Below, in pieces: positions 1 through 7,760 of a DNA stretch of 64,000 bases (position 1 is its first letter; every line of letters begins with the position of its first letter). The stretch is from NCBI RefSeq assembly GCF_030818795.1, contig NZ_JAUTAY010000001.1, positions 2,728,001 to 2,792,000 of the forward strand, read 5' to 3'. This stretch comes from Microbacterium sp. SORGH_AS_0862 (GTDB taxonomy: Bacteria > Actinomycetota > Actinomycetes > Actinomycetales > Microbacteriaceae). The notes under the pieces are model-generated. The model was not told the origin of the DNA and made no database searches. It worked only from the letters and a program-made list of their open reading frames with translations. The translations under genes and the position numbers were made by a program.

Positions 1-79
1 ACTGAGTGGTTCTCGATGTACGGTCGAGAACCGCAGACAACATTCTTTTGTTGTGTGCATGACTTGAAACATCAATAGT
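1..79 (+). other. 23S-5S rRNA spacer
   Basis: The stretch before the 5S gene holds a hairpin with 9-bp arms (GGTTCTCGA at 8-16, TCGAGAACC at 24-32). It is most simply the end of the 23S-5S spacer, where processing stems are usual. The 23S gene itself lies outside the window. Confidence 0.55.
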
Positions 80-198
80 GTTTCGGCGGCCATAGCGAGA
101 GGGAAACGCCCGGTCCCATTCCGAACCCGGAAGCTAAGCCTCTCAGCGCCGATGGTACTGCAGGGGGGACCCTGTGGGAGAGTAGGACACCGCCGGAC
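80..198 (+). rRNA. rrf: 5S ribosomal RNA
   Basis: The sequence shows the conserved 5S core (GAACCCGGAAGCTAAGCC near 125-142, GGGAGAGTAGGACACCGCC near 176-194), and its ends pair (GGCGG near 85 with CCGCC near 191). The length of about 118 nt is normal. It is the last gene of an rRNA operon and is followed directly by a strong terminator. The exact ends are estimates. Confidence 0.95.
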
Positions 199-206
199 TC
201 CTTTTA

Positions 207-238
207 GAAAGGGCCACCCAACGCTGGGTGGCCCTTTC
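207..238 (+). terminator. rRNA operon terminator
   Basis: A perfect 14-bp stem (GAAAGGGCCACCCA with TGGGTGGCCCTTTC) closes a 4-nt loop and lies about 10 nt behind the 5S gene. It should end the rRNA transcript. Confidence 0.85.
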
Positions 239-267
239 GCGTTTCTGCACGCCTTTCTGGAAGGCCA

Positions 268-273
268 TACGCT
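268..273 (+). promoter_or_regulatory. -10 element of leaderless ybaK-type gene
   Basis: TACGCT lies 7 nt before the ATG at 281, so transcription is predicted to start at the start codon. No good ribosome binding site sits at the usual distance. Confidence 0.5.
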
Positions 274-280
274 TGTCGCC

Positions 281-763
281 ATGACGTCAGGCCTTCATCC
301 TCGCAGTCAGCTCGTGCACGATGCTCTACGTTCGGCCGGCATCCTGGGCGAGATCGTCGTGCTGCCCGATGCCGCATCGACGGCTGCGCTTGCCGCATCC
401 GCGCTCGGCGTCGATGTCGGAGCGATCGCCAACAGCCTGGTGTTCTGGTCGGACGGCGAGGCTTTGCTGGTCATGACCAGTGGCGCGCATCGCGTCGACA
501 CGAGTGCGCTGGCGGCACGGCTCGGGCGTTCGTCGATCGTCAGAGCGACCGTGGAGCAGGTTCGTGCGACAACGGGGCAGGCGATCGGGGGAGTGGCGCC
601 GACAGGCCACCCTGCGCCGGTGGTGACAGTCGTCGACGAGGACCTCGCTCAGTACGACCAGATCTGGGCAGCGGGCGGTACGCCGCACACGGTGTTTCCG
701 CTGACGTTCGGTGAACTCGTGGCTCTCACGGATGGCGTGGTCATGAAGGTCGACGCACCCTAA
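281..763 (+). CDS. YbaK/EbsC family aminoacyl-tRNA deacylase
   Basis: This 160-residue protein matches the YbaK/ProX editing family, whose members hydrolyse wrongly charged tRNA such as Cys-tRNA(Pro). Family hallmarks seen are the early segment AASALGVDVGAIANSLVFWS and the later GQAIGGVAPTGHPAP. The reading frame is open further upstream, through the 5S gene and its terminator, so that part is not coding. ATG at 281 was chosen because a TACGCT -10 lies 7 nt before it. The gene converges on sixA and overlaps it by 4 bp. Its exact tRNA substrate cannot be told from sequence. Confidence 0.88.
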   Translation: MTSGLHPRSQLVHDALRSAGILGEIVVLPDAASTAALAASALGVDVGAIANSLVFWSDGEALLVMTSGAHRVDTSALAARLGRSSIVRATVEQVRATTGQAIGGVAPTGHPAPVVTVVDEDLAQYDQIWAAGGTPHTVFPLTFGELVALTDGVVMKVDAP

Positions 764-1224
764 CGGGGTGCCTCGATATGCCACTCGTCCACGACATCGG
801 GCGTAGCGGGCCAACCGTCGCCCGGGATGAGGAACGTGGCCACGGCACATGTCGTCATGGCGACGGGCCGCCCCGCCAGTTCGGATGCGAGTTCGCTCAG
901 ACCTGGATCGTGGGCGACGATGAGCACGCTCTGCCCTCCCGCAGCGGTCGCCGCGGCCCAGAGCTCCGGCATGCTCGCCCCGTACAGTTCGGGCATGGTC
1001 TCGAGTGGAACGCCGAGGGACGCTGCGAACGACTCCGCGGTCGTGCGGGCGCGCAGCGCCGTGCTGCTGAGTAGGCGATCGGGGCGGAAGCCCGTCTCCG
1101 CGAGGGCTGCGGCCATCAGGGGAGCGTCGCGCTGGCCGCGGTCGTTGAGGGGGCGTTCATGATCGCTCAGGCCGGGTACGCCCCAATCTGACTTGGCGTG
1201 GCGCACGAGGACGAGCGTGACCAT
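760..1224 (-). CDS. sixA: SixA-like phosphohistidine phosphatase
   Basis: A 154-residue histidine phosphatase superfamily protein. The catalytic RHG-type motif appears as VLVRHAKSDW at residues 5-14, and the second catalytic histidine lies in VLIVAHDPGLSELA. Length and motifs fit the SixA branch, which removes phosphate from phosphohistidine proteins; other small histidine phosphatases cannot be excluded. It is the last gene of a three-gene minus-strand set, 11 bp behind the AIG2-like gene, so co-transcription is likely. It converges with the YbaK-type gene. Confidence 0.85.
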   Translation of the reverse strand: MVTLVLVRHAKSDWGVPGLSDHERPLNDRGQRDAPLMAAALAETGFRPDRLLSSTALRARTTAESFAASLGVPLETMPELYGASMPELWAAATAAGGQSVLIVAHDPGLSELASELAGRPVAMTTCAVATFLIPGDGWPATPDVVDEWHIEAPR

Positions 1225-1235
1225 GTTCTCGCTTC

Positions 1236-1583
1236 CTATCCCACGTAGACCCAGGCGTCGCGCCCGCTCTGCAGCACGACGGCGACCCGCGTGTACAACG
1301 AGACCTCGTATTCGTCGGCTGCGTCGAGCTCGTCGAGGGTCAGCTCCAGCACGCGTCCGGTGACCTTGTCGCTCCTGTTCCCGGTGCGGCGCAGGACGGG
1401 GTGCGTGGCAAGGCCCGAGAGCGCGACGACACGTGTGTCGTCGATGTCGGTGTACTGCACGTGGTAGCCCGCGAGCACGTCTTGCGTCGACTCGATATGG
1501 CGGCCGAAGACGTCGAGCTGCACCTGCGGAAGAAGGAGCGTGCCGTAGGAGAAGAGGCGCTCGGACGTCGCCGTGGTGCTCAT
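1236..1583 (-). CDS. AIG2-like gamma-glutamylcyclotransferase family protein
   Basis: This 115-residue protein carries the GGCT/AIG2-like fold signature, with the N-terminal substrate loop LFSYGTLLLPQVQ and the acidic DELDAADEYEV segment that supplies the catalytic Glu in the family. Members cyclise gamma-glutamyl amines or amino acids, and the substrate here is unknown. The gene sits 9 bp behind the DUF445 gene and 11 bp ahead of sixA, pointing to a single transcript. Confidence 0.8.
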   Translation of the reverse strand: MSTTATSERLFSYGTLLLPQVQLDVFGRHIESTQDVLAGYHVQYTDIDDTRVVALSGLATHPVLRRTGNRSDKVTGRVLELTLDELDAADEYEVSLYTRVAVVLQSGRDAWVYVG

Positions 1584-1592
1584 CCCGCCCCC

Positions 1593-2867
1593 CTAGGCTC
1601 CGAAGACCGCGTGCGCGATCGCGAAGATCGTCAGACCCGCGAGAGAGCCCACGATCGTGCCGTTGAGGCGAATGTACTGCAGATCGCGTCCGACCATGAG
1701 CTCGATCTTCTCGGTGGTCTCTTCGGGATCCCAGCGTTCCACCGTGTCGGTGATGACGGAGGCGATGTCGTGCCGGTATCGCTCGATGACGAACACCGCG
1801 GCATCCGTCACCCAGCCGTCGACGCGGGCGCGCAGGGTCTCCTCGCTTTCGAGTCGGCGGCCGATATCCGTCAGCGTCTCGACCAGACGCCTGCGCAGCC
1901 CGCTCTCCGGGTCGCGGAGGCCCCGCGTGAGACCGTTCTTCGCCGTGCGCCAAGCCTCGCCGGCCAGCTCCCGGACCCGAGGCGAGTCGAACACCGTCGT
2001 CTTCGCGTCCTCGAACCGTCCGATCGTCGCGGGGTCGTGCTGCAGGTTGTCGGCCAGACGTGCGAGGTAGCCGTCCACGGCGTGCCGCGCGGGATGATCG
2101 GGATCCGCGCGCACGGCAGCGACGAACTTCACCGCCTCGTGGTAGGCGGCCTCGTCGATCAGGGTGTGCACCATCGACGGGACCCACGAGGGAAGGCGAC
2201 GGGAGATCAGCCCCGTGAAGGCCGCGCGGTTCGCCCGCAGCCAGGTGGCCAGACTGTCTGCGGCGAGGTCCACTGCGCCGTGGTGCGCGCCCGAGCCGAC
2301 CATGCGCTCGAGCCAGCCGCCCAGCGGTGGGCCCCATTCAGGAACGACCAGGTGCTCGCGTGCGAGGTCCCCGAGCAACTGCTGGACGTCGTCGTCACTG
2401 AGCGCCTCGATGACATTCGTCGCGATCGTCGCCCCCTCCGAGGCGACCCGTTCGGCATGTGCGGGCTGTGAGAGCCACGCGCCGAGACGGGCCGAAAGTG
2501 AGAAGGACTCGAGCTTGGCGCGGATGACGGGAGCGGCCAGAAAGTTCGTCTCGACGAACTCGCCGAGCGTGCGCCCGATCTCGTCCTTGCGCGTCGGGAT
2601 GATGGCCGTGTGCGGGATGGGAAGCCCGAGCGGTCGCCGGAACAGCGCGGTCACCGCGAACCAGTCCGCGAGCGCCCCCACCATGCCGCCCTCCGCGGCC
2701 GCGCGGACGTACGAGAGCCACGGATACCGGCTCTGCAGGGCGAAGGCGATCACGAAGACGACCGCGAGCACGATGAGGGCGCTGAGCGCGATCCCCTTCA
2801 TCAGCCGCAGCCCGCGCAGCCGCTCTCGATCGGCGTCGCTCAGCAGTGAGGTCGGTGTGCGGGGCAT
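1593..2867 (-). CDS. DUF445 family membrane protein
   Basis: A 424-residue DUF445 protein. One hydrophobic segment lies near residues 24-46 (GIALSALIVLAVVFVIAFAL), followed by the family motif EGGMVGALADWFAVTALFRRP, a long soluble middle, and a C-terminal membrane segment (residues about 402-424). The function of the family is not established. A ribosome binding site (GGAAGG) precedes the ATG. It is the first gene of the set with the AIG2-like and sixA genes and is divergent from the CsoR-type regulator 32 bp away. Confidence 0.88.
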   Translation of the reverse strand: MPRTPTSLLSDADRERLRGLRLMKGIALSALIVLAVVFVIAFALQSRYPWLSYVRAAAEGGMVGALADWFAVTALFRRPLGLPIPHTAIIPTRKDEIGRTLGEFVETNFLAAPVIRAKLESFSLSARLGAWLSQPAHAERVASEGATIATNVIEALSDDDVQQLLGDLAREHLVVPEWGPPLGGWLERMVGSGAHHGAVDLAADSLATWLRANRAAFTGLISRRLPSWVPSMVHTLIDEAAYHEAVKFVAAVRADPDHPARHAVDGYLARLADNLQHDPATIGRFEDAKTTVFDSPRVRELAGEAWRTAKNGLTRGLRDPESGLRRRLVETLTDIGRRLESEETLRARVDGWVTDAAVFVIERYRHDIASVITDTVERWDPEETTEKIELMVGRDLQYIRLNGTIVGSLAGLTIFAIAHAVFGA

Positions 2868-2887
2868 TTCGTCATCCTTCCACGGCG

Positions 2888-2893
2888 TACTCT
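2888..2893 (+). promoter_or_regulatory. -10 element of leaderless csoR-type gene
   Basis: TACTCT lies 6 nt before the GTG at 2900; the 32-bp gap to the divergent gene has no ribosome binding site on this strand. Confidence 0.5.
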
Positions 2894-2899
2894 GTCAGC

Positions 2900-3172
2900 G
2901 TGATCGACGACATCAAGAAGCGCGCCCTGCACCGCACCAGCATCCTGGAAGGGCAGCTGCGCGGGGTGACCAAGATGATCGAGTCCGAGGAGTACTGCAT
3001 GGACATCATCACGCAGTCGCGGGCGATCCAGCGCTCGCTGGAATCGTTGAATCGTCTTCTGCTCGAGAACCATCTGCGCACCCATGTCGCCCACATGTTC
3101 GAGGAGGGCGGTCAGGACCGGGAGCGCGCCGTCGAGGAGCTCCTGCGCGCGTTCGACTTCGCCGGGAAGTGA
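2900..3172 (+). CDS. CsoR/RcnR family metal- or formaldehyde-responsive repressor
   Basis: A 90-residue all-helical regulator of the DUF156 family, which releases operator DNA on binding copper, nickel/cobalt, persulfide or formaldehyde. The ligand positions read Cys33 (EEYCMD), His58 and His62 (NHLRTH). Copper-sensing CsoR has Cys-His-Cys, so the third ligand is changed here to His as in RcnR; no His is seen at the extreme N-terminus (MIDDI). Start is GTG at 2900, with a -10 hexamer 6 nt upstream. No efflux pump or metallochaperone adjoins it, so its target must lie elsewhere unless it controls the divergent DUF445 operon. Confidence 0.85.
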   Translation: MIDDIKKRALHRTSILEGQLRGVTKMIESEEYCMDIITQSRAIQRSLESLNRLLLENHLRTHVAHMFEEGGQDRERAVEELLRAFDFAGK

Positions 3173-3181
3173 TCGGAGAAC

Positions 3182-4186
3182 TCAGCTCGCCAGATCCTCG
3201 CGCTGACTCGTCCACCCGACGTCGAAGCTGCGATTGCCGCTGATCGCGGCCGCGAACGGTTCCACGGCCGACATCGTCTCCGCGTCCAAGATGAGCCCGG
3301 ATGCGGGCAGCCACTCGTCCACGTGCCGGGCGAACCGCGAGCCGGGGATGGGTGCGGCAGACACTCCGAACTGCGCGGCACGCGTGAACAACCAGCCGAG
3401 CGCGAGCTGCGCGCCCGTCAGCCCGCGCTGGTGCGCCAGGGAGAGATACTCGGCGCGGAGGCTTGCATTGGCGGCCAGGTTCTCGGCGGAGAACCTCGGG
3501 AACCGCGGCCGGCCGTCACCGGACCCGATGTCGGCGGGGGAGAAGCCGTCGGTCAGCCACGCGCGGCTCAGTGGCGAGTAAGGCACGAAGCCGATCCCGA
3601 GCTCGGCCGCCGTCGGCACGACGGACTTCTCCACGTCGCGGCTGACGACACTCCACTCGGTCTGCACCGCGGCGATCGGATGCACGGCGTGAGCGCGGCG
3701 GATCTCGTCCGCGGTCGCCTCCGACAGGCCGATATGGAGCACCTTGCCCGCGGTCACGAGCTCTGACATCGCGCCGACCGTCTCCTCGATGGGAACGTGT
3801 GGATCGACGCGATGCTGGTAGTAGAGGTCGACGTGATCGGTGCCGAGCCGGGAGAGGCTCAGATCGATCTGTTCGCGCACGTAGGCGGCGTCGCCGCGGA
3901 TGCCGCGGGAGCCGATCGCGCCGCCCGAGATCCCGAACTTCGTCGCCAGCGTGACCTCGTCGCGTCGGCTGGCGAGCAACCGTGCGATCGTGCGCTCGCT
4001 GCGCCCCGCACCGTAGATGTTGGCCGTGTCGACGAACGTGAGTCCCGCATCCACCGCGTGCGTCAGCGTCGCGAGAGCGGTCGCGTCGTCGACCGGCCCG
4101 TACACGTCGCTGAGACTCATCCCGCCGTAGCCGAGTGCGCTGACCTCGAGGCCGTCGCCGAGAAGGACCCGGCCCACGGCGCTCAT
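3182..4186 (-). CDS. Aldo/keto reductase
   Basis: A 334-residue NADPH-type aldo/keto reductase. The catalytic tetrad is visible: Asp53 in GLTFVDTANIYG, Tyr58 in the same segment, Lys83 in ATKFG, and His in YYQHRVDPH. Start is the ATG overlapping the TGA of the acyl-CoA dehydrogenase gene (ATGA), rather than an in-frame ATG 33 nt upstream. It is the last gene of a translationally coupled three-gene operon. The substrate is unknown. Confidence 0.9.
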   Translation of the reverse strand: MSAVGRVLLGDGLEVSALGYGGMSLSDVYGPVDDATALATLTHAVDAGLTFVDTANIYGAGRSERTIARLLASRRDEVTLATKFGISGGAIGSRGIRGDAAYVREQIDLSLSRLGTDHVDLYYQHRVDPHVPIEETVGAMSELVTAGKVLHIGLSEATADEIRRAHAVHPIAAVQTEWSVVSRDVEKSVVPTAAELGIGFVPYSPLSRAWLTDGFSPADIGSGDGRPRFPRFSAENLAANASLRAEYLSLAHQRGLTGAQLALGWLFTRAAQFGVSAAPIPGSRFARHVDEWLPASGLILDAETMSAVEPFAAAISGNRSFDVGWTSQREDLAS

Positions 4187-5352
4187 TCGGATGCTCCCTG
4201 CTGGAGCGGTCCGAGCCACGCGGCGGCGACCGTCGCGTGCGCGGATTCCGGGTCGGAAGGATGGAACTGTCCGGCGAGGACGTCGCGGTACAGGCGGCCC
4301 AACTCGCTGGAAGAGAAGTAGGACGAGCCGCCGGCGACGAGGATCGCTTCATCGACGATCCGCTTGGCGCCCACGGCCGCCCGGTGCTTGAGCCCGGACA
4401 GCAGCGAGAACCATCGCGCCCCGTGATCCACGCCGGCATCGACGTCGTGGGCGAGCGCGACGATCTGGGGCACGAGCGCGTCGTAGGTCAGCGCCATCTC
4501 CGCCACCCGCCACCGGATGTCGGGGTCCTGACTGTAAGCCAGCCCCGTCTTGCGCGATCGTCGCCGTGCGGCCGTCTCGACGGCCACATCCAGGGCGCGT
4601 CGACCGATGCCCGTGTAGACGGAGGCGAGCAGGATCTCGAAGACGCTGAAGATGCCGAACACGATCGGATCGGGCTGGGGGCCGGGCGCGACCCGCCGAA
4701 CGATCCGGTCGGCGGGAGCGATGGCTCCGTGAAGCTCCGTGGTGCGGGACTGTGTTCCCCGCATGCCGACCGTGTCCCAGTCGTCTCGGGTGCGCACCGC
4801 ATCCGAGCGCGGCACGAAGCCGTAGACCAGTTTGGGTGCGTCGGCGGACGTCGTGTCGAGGCCGTGCACGCCGAGGTGCGTCCACGCCGGGGCGAGCGAG
4901 GTGAAGATCTTCGTGCCGGTGAAGGTGTACCCGCCGTCCGGGAGAGGGACTGCCTCGGTCGCGCTGTCGAAGAGCACGAGGTCGTTGCCCGCCTCGCTGA
5001 TGCCGAAGGCGAATACCTCGCCGGCCGCGGCTCCGGTCTGGACGAACGCGAGATCGTCGATCCCGCGCTCCCGCAGCACCTTGGCGACCCCCGTCCAGAC
5101 GAGGTGCATGTTGACGGCCAGAGCAGTTGCGGGTGCGGCCGTCGCCAGCCGCTGCTGGAGGATCGACGCCTCTGCGAGCGTCAGCCCCGCGCCTCCGCGA
5201 TCCTCGGGCACGAGGATGCCGAGATAGCCGGCCGCTCGCAGCTCGGCCAGATCCTGCTCCGGGAAGACGTTCTCGCGATCGGTGTCCGCTGCGCGCCCGC
5301 GGATGCGCTCGATCAGCTCATCGGGCAGGTGCGCGCTCGGATCGAAGGTCAT
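4183..5352 (-). CDS. Acyl-CoA dehydrogenase superfamily flavoprotein
   Basis: A 389-residue acyl-CoA dehydrogenase-fold protein with the N-terminal helical part (FPEQDLAELRAAGYLGILVPEDRGGAGLTL), the flavin-contacting middle (FAFGISEAG, FTGTKIFTSLAPAWTH) and the C-terminal helical bundle. Near the C-terminus GGSSYFSSSELGRLYRDVLAG takes the place of the usual catalytic-Glu region, as in flavin-dependent desulfurisation/monooxygenase relatives (DszC, SfnB). It may therefore be an FMN-dependent monooxygenase or an acyl-CoA oxidoreductase of unknown substrate. Both ends overlap neighbours by 4 bp (ATGA). Confidence 0.82.
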   Translation of the reverse strand: MTFDPSAHLPDELIERIRGRAADTDRENVFPEQDLAELRAAGYLGILVPEDRGGAGLTLAEASILQQRLATAAPATALAVNMHLVWTGVAKVLRERGIDDLAFVQTGAAAGEVFAFGISEAGNDLVLFDSATEAVPLPDGGYTFTGTKIFTSLAPAWTHLGVHGLDTTSADAPKLVYGFVPRSDAVRTRDDWDTVGMRGTQSRTTELHGAIAPADRIVRRVAPGPQPDPIVFGIFSVFEILLASVYTGIGRRALDVAVETAARRRSRKTGLAYSQDPDIRWRVAEMALTYDALVPQIVALAHDVDAGVDHGARWFSLLSGLKHRAAVGAKRIVDEAILVAGGSSYFSSSELGRLYRDVLAGQFHPSDPESAHATVAAAWLGPLQQGASE

Positions 5353-6107
5353 GCCAGTGCCTCCTGCAGCGCCGCCACGGTGGCTTCGGGGCGATCGCGA
5401 TGCGGCGAGTGTCCGGCGCCGGCCACGATCGAGCGCGTGATGCGGGCATTGCCGGCGAGGACCTCGTCGGCGCGCGGTCCCGTGAACAGGCTGTAGACGG
5501 CGGGATCGGACGCGATGACGTGGGTGGGCACCACGAGGCGCGCGGCCGCATCCGTCACATCCCAGTCGAGGTTCTGCTCCAGTGTCTGCTCCACCGCCCA
5601 GGGGCTCGCGAGCTGGGCCGCCTGGGCCTTCAGCTCGACGTCCTGCGGGTGCCAATGGGGATGCGCGGCGCGCACCTCCTCGACGGTCGGCGAGTCGAAC
5701 GCATCCTGCTGACTGCGTTCGACGACCGCGCGGTCGGCCGGTAGGAGGTACAGCGCGGGATCGACGAGGACGAGCCGCTTCGCCCATTCGGGGTGCTCGG
5801 CCGAGGCGAGCGTGGCGGACGCGCCGCCGAGCGAGTGGCCGATGACGAGGTCCCAGGCGCTGCCGGAGCCGGGAACCGTCTCGCTCACATCGGCGGCGTA
5901 GGCGGCGATCGTGTAGTCGAGCGCTCGTGGTGCCAGGCCGTGACCGCGCAGGTCGACGGCGACGGCATGCCAGCCCGCCTCGGCGAGGGCTGTTCCGAAG
6001 CGCCACATCAGAGCGCCGGACGACCCTAGTCCGTGGACGAGGAGGGCGTGGTGAGCGGATGCGGGAGAGCCCCACGCGAGGGTGGGAAGCGCGACGGATG
6101 CGGGCAT
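5349..6107 (-). CDS. Alpha/beta hydrolase
   Basis: A 252-residue alpha/beta-fold hydrolase. The oxyanion segment is LLVHGLGSSG (residues 22-31), the nucleophile elbow is GHSLGG with Ser92, and the catalytic His is in GAGHSPHRD near the C-terminus. It heads a three-gene operon with the flavoprotein and the aldo/keto reductase. ATG at 6107 lies 7 nt behind a TACGCT -10 and is predicted to be leaderless. An ester, lactone or acyl-CoA-like substrate used by the next two enzymes is plausible but not shown. Confidence 0.88.
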   Translation of the reverse strand: MPASVALPTLAWGSPASAHHALLVHGLGSSGALMWRFGTALAEAGWHAVAVDLRGHGLAPRALDYTIAAYAADVSETVPGSGSAWDLVIGHSLGGASATLASAEHPEWAKRLVLVDPALYLLPADRAVVERSQQDAFDSPTVEEVRAAHPHWHPQDVELKAQAAQLASPWAVEQTLEQNLDWDVTDAAARLVVPTHVIASDPAVYSLFTGPRADEVLAGNARITRSIVAGAGHSPHRDRPEATVAALQEALA

Positions 6108-6108
6108 G

Positions 6109-6122
6109 TCTACGAGCGTAGA
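6109..6122 (-). promoter_or_regulatory. -10 element inside a palindrome, hydrolase operon
   Basis: TACGCT (6120-6115 on the minus strand) lies 7 nt before the ATG of the hydrolase gene. It is embedded in the perfect inverted repeat TCTACG-AG-CGTAGA, which would place a repressor directly on the -10 and start site. Confidence 0.45.
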
Positions 6123-6186
6123 ACCCCTGTCGCCCCGCTCGCCCGTCTGCGTCGTTCTGTGGCGCTGCCCGGACGCGGAACGGCGC

Positions 6187-7392
6187 TCAGGTGATGATCG
6201 GCGTGGGCTCCGTGTCCGGGATGGGGCTCGGGTCGCGATGGCGCAGATCCGGGAAGGCGCGGACACACACGATGGCGACGATCGCGCCGGCGGCGGCGAA
6301 GCCCGCGGCCGCGATGAAAGCGCCGGGGGCTTCGACCGCGTCGATGAGGAAGCCGGCGACGGCGGAGCCCGCCGCGGCGCCGATCAGCTGACCGGTGCCG
6401 ATCCACCCGTAGGCCTCGGCGGTGTCGGAGAACTTGACGCTCACGGAGGTGATCGCGAACAGCACCGCGAGGGCCGGGGCGATGCCGATCCCTGCGAGGA
6501 AGAGGGTGCCCGAGAGCCACCAGATGTCGAGGGAGAACATGGTCAGCACCAGGCCGACGGCGACGATGCCCATCCGTCGCGCCATCGCCCAGGGCCCCAT
6601 GGGCACGTGCCCGAACGAGAGGCCTCCGGCGAGGCTGCCGATGGAGAACACGGCGAGGACGATGCCCGCCTCGAGTCCGCCGTGGTCGAAGGTCGCGACG
6701 ACACCCGCCTCGACGGCGGAACAGGCGCCGATGAGGAGGAAGCCGATGATGGTGGCCAGGAGCACGGTGGGGCGCGTGAGCACCTTCCCGAAGCGGCGCT
6801 TGCTGCGGGGGATGCGCACCCGGCCGACCTCGGGGGAGAGGATGAACCACGTTCCGCCGCCGACGAGGATGACGGCGATCAGGACGAGCGCCTCCCACGT
6901 GCCGATCTGCGTCGCGATGAACGTGATGACCACGGGGGCGATGATCCAGATGATCTCCTGCAGTGACGCATCCAGCGAGTAGAGCGGAGTGAGCTGAAGG
7001 GAGTTGACCATCTTGGGATAGATCGTGCGGACGGCGGACTGCACCGGCGGGGTCGACAGCCCCGCGATGAGCCCGAACGCCATGAAGCCGGCGACGGGAA
7101 GATCGAGCAGACCGATGGCGAGGATCGCCAGCGCGCACACGATCATCGTCAGGCTCAGCACACGCCGCATCCCCCACCGGCCCATCCACCGGCTGGTGAC
7201 GGGGCCCGAGACCGCCTGCCCCACGGAGGAGGCTGCGAGAACGAGCCCTGCGTACCCGTACGACCCGGTCACATGCTCGACGTGCAGGAGGATCGCCAGG
7301 CTCGTCATCCCGTTCGGGAAGCGCGCCGTGAGCTGTGCGGCGATGATGCGCGCCACCCCCGGGGTGCGCAGCAATTCCTGGTATCCGGCCAT
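6187..7392 (-). CDS. MFS transporter
   Basis: A 401-residue major facilitator protein with about 12 hydrophobic segments, a short basic loop after segment 2 (SRWMGRWGMRRVLSL, the MFS motif A region) and a charged mid-protein loop (RIPRSKRRFGKV). The substrate is unknown; single-drug or metabolite export is common for this type. Start was set to ATG 7392 because a TATCCT -10 lies 6 nt before it; an in-frame upstream start would add 46 residues of non-membrane sequence. Confidence 0.88.
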   Translation of the reverse strand: MAGYQELLRTPGVARIIAAQLTARFPNGMTSLAILLHVEHVTGSYGYAGLVLAASSVGQAVSGPVTSRWMGRWGMRRVLSLTMIVCALAILAIGLLDLPVAGFMAFGLIAGLSTPPVQSAVRTIYPKMVNSLQLTPLYSLDASLQEIIWIIAPVVITFIATQIGTWEALVLIAVILVGGGTWFILSPEVGRVRIPRSKRRFGKVLTRPTVLLATIIGFLLIGACSAVEAGVVATFDHGGLEAGIVLAVFSIGSLAGGLSFGHVPMGPWAMARRMGIVAVGLVLTMFSLDIWWLSGTLFLAGIGIAPALAVLFAITSVSVKFSDTAEAYGWIGTGQLIGAAAGSAVAGFLIDAVEAPGAFIAAAGFAAAGAIVAIVCVRAFPDLRHRDPSPIPDTEPTPIIT

Positions 7393-7398
7393 CCCTTC

Positions 7399-7404
7399 AG
7401 GATA
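7399..7404 (-). promoter_or_regulatory. -10 element of leaderless MFS gene
   Basis: TATCCT on the minus strand is 6 nt before the ATG at 7392. The intervening GAAGGG resembles a ribosome binding site but touches the start codon, too close to work. Confidence 0.45.
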
Positions 7405-7471
7405 TCTCGGCGGGCGGTTCCACCGCCGGACGGATGCGGGGGCGCGACACGCCGCGACACGCCGGAGTCGG

Positions 7472-7604
7472 TTATCCACCGCGCGGGATCCGGCCAGCGA
7501 GGCGCCGGTGTGGATGGTTTCGTCGTTCATCCAGGATTCGCCCGCGATTCAGGGTTTTTTCAGCTCCCGACACGCCCCTCGGCTGTGGATGAAACGGTGG
7601 ACAA
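7472..7604. promoter_or_regulatory. Cluster of DnaA-box-like 9-mers
   Basis: TTATCCACC (7472-7480, +), CCATCCACA (7509-7517, -), TCATCCACA (7584-7592, -) and TTGTCCACC (7596-7604, -) match the consensus TT(A/G)TCCACA at 7-8 of 9 positions. DnaA is known to control nrd genes in other bacteria. The match is by eye, and chance cannot be excluded. Confidence 0.4.
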
Positions 7605-7651
7605 CCTGTGTTGTATCTGGGGAGAGCGGCTCGAAAATCACACGGATGTAA

Positions 7652-7699
7652 CTACTACCCCTTGTGGTGCTATCCGATGTCCGTACCCATATGTAGTAT
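7652..7699 (+). promoter_or_regulatory. Tandem NrdR boxes
   Basis: Box 2 (7684-7699, TACCCATATGTAGTAT) matches 8 of the 10 core positions of the NrdR consensus; box 1 (7652-7667, CTACTACCCCTTGTGG) is weaker. Their starts are exactly 32 bp apart, three helical turns, which is the spacing known for NrdR-regulated promoters. A possible -10, TAGTAT (7694-7699), lies inside box 2, so binding would block RNA polymerase. Confidence 0.65.
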
Positions 7700-7760
7700 T
7701 GAGGTCCCGGCGACGAGAAGTGCTGGGAACAGGTCCGTCCGAGGGGAGAAAGAGGTCGAA

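Larger units (their letters stand above)
7393..7760. other. 368-bp intergenic region upstream of nrdHIEF
   Basis: The region between the divergent MFS and nrdH genes holds no convincing ORF. It contains a direct repeat of GCGACACGCC (near 7443-7462), four DnaA-box-like 9-mers between 7472 and 7604, two NrdR-box-like sites at 7652 and 7684, and a G/A-rich ribosome binding region just before nrdH. Confidence 0.7.

Noticed and set aside
152..280. Upstream extension of the YbaK-type protein to 152
   Set aside because: It would run through the 5S rRNA and its terminator; the -10 at 268 supports a start at 281.
7472..7604. DnaA-box cluster as a chromosomal origin
   Set aside because: There is no dnaA, dnaN, gyrase or AT-rich unwinding element nearby; a regulatory role at nrdH fits better.
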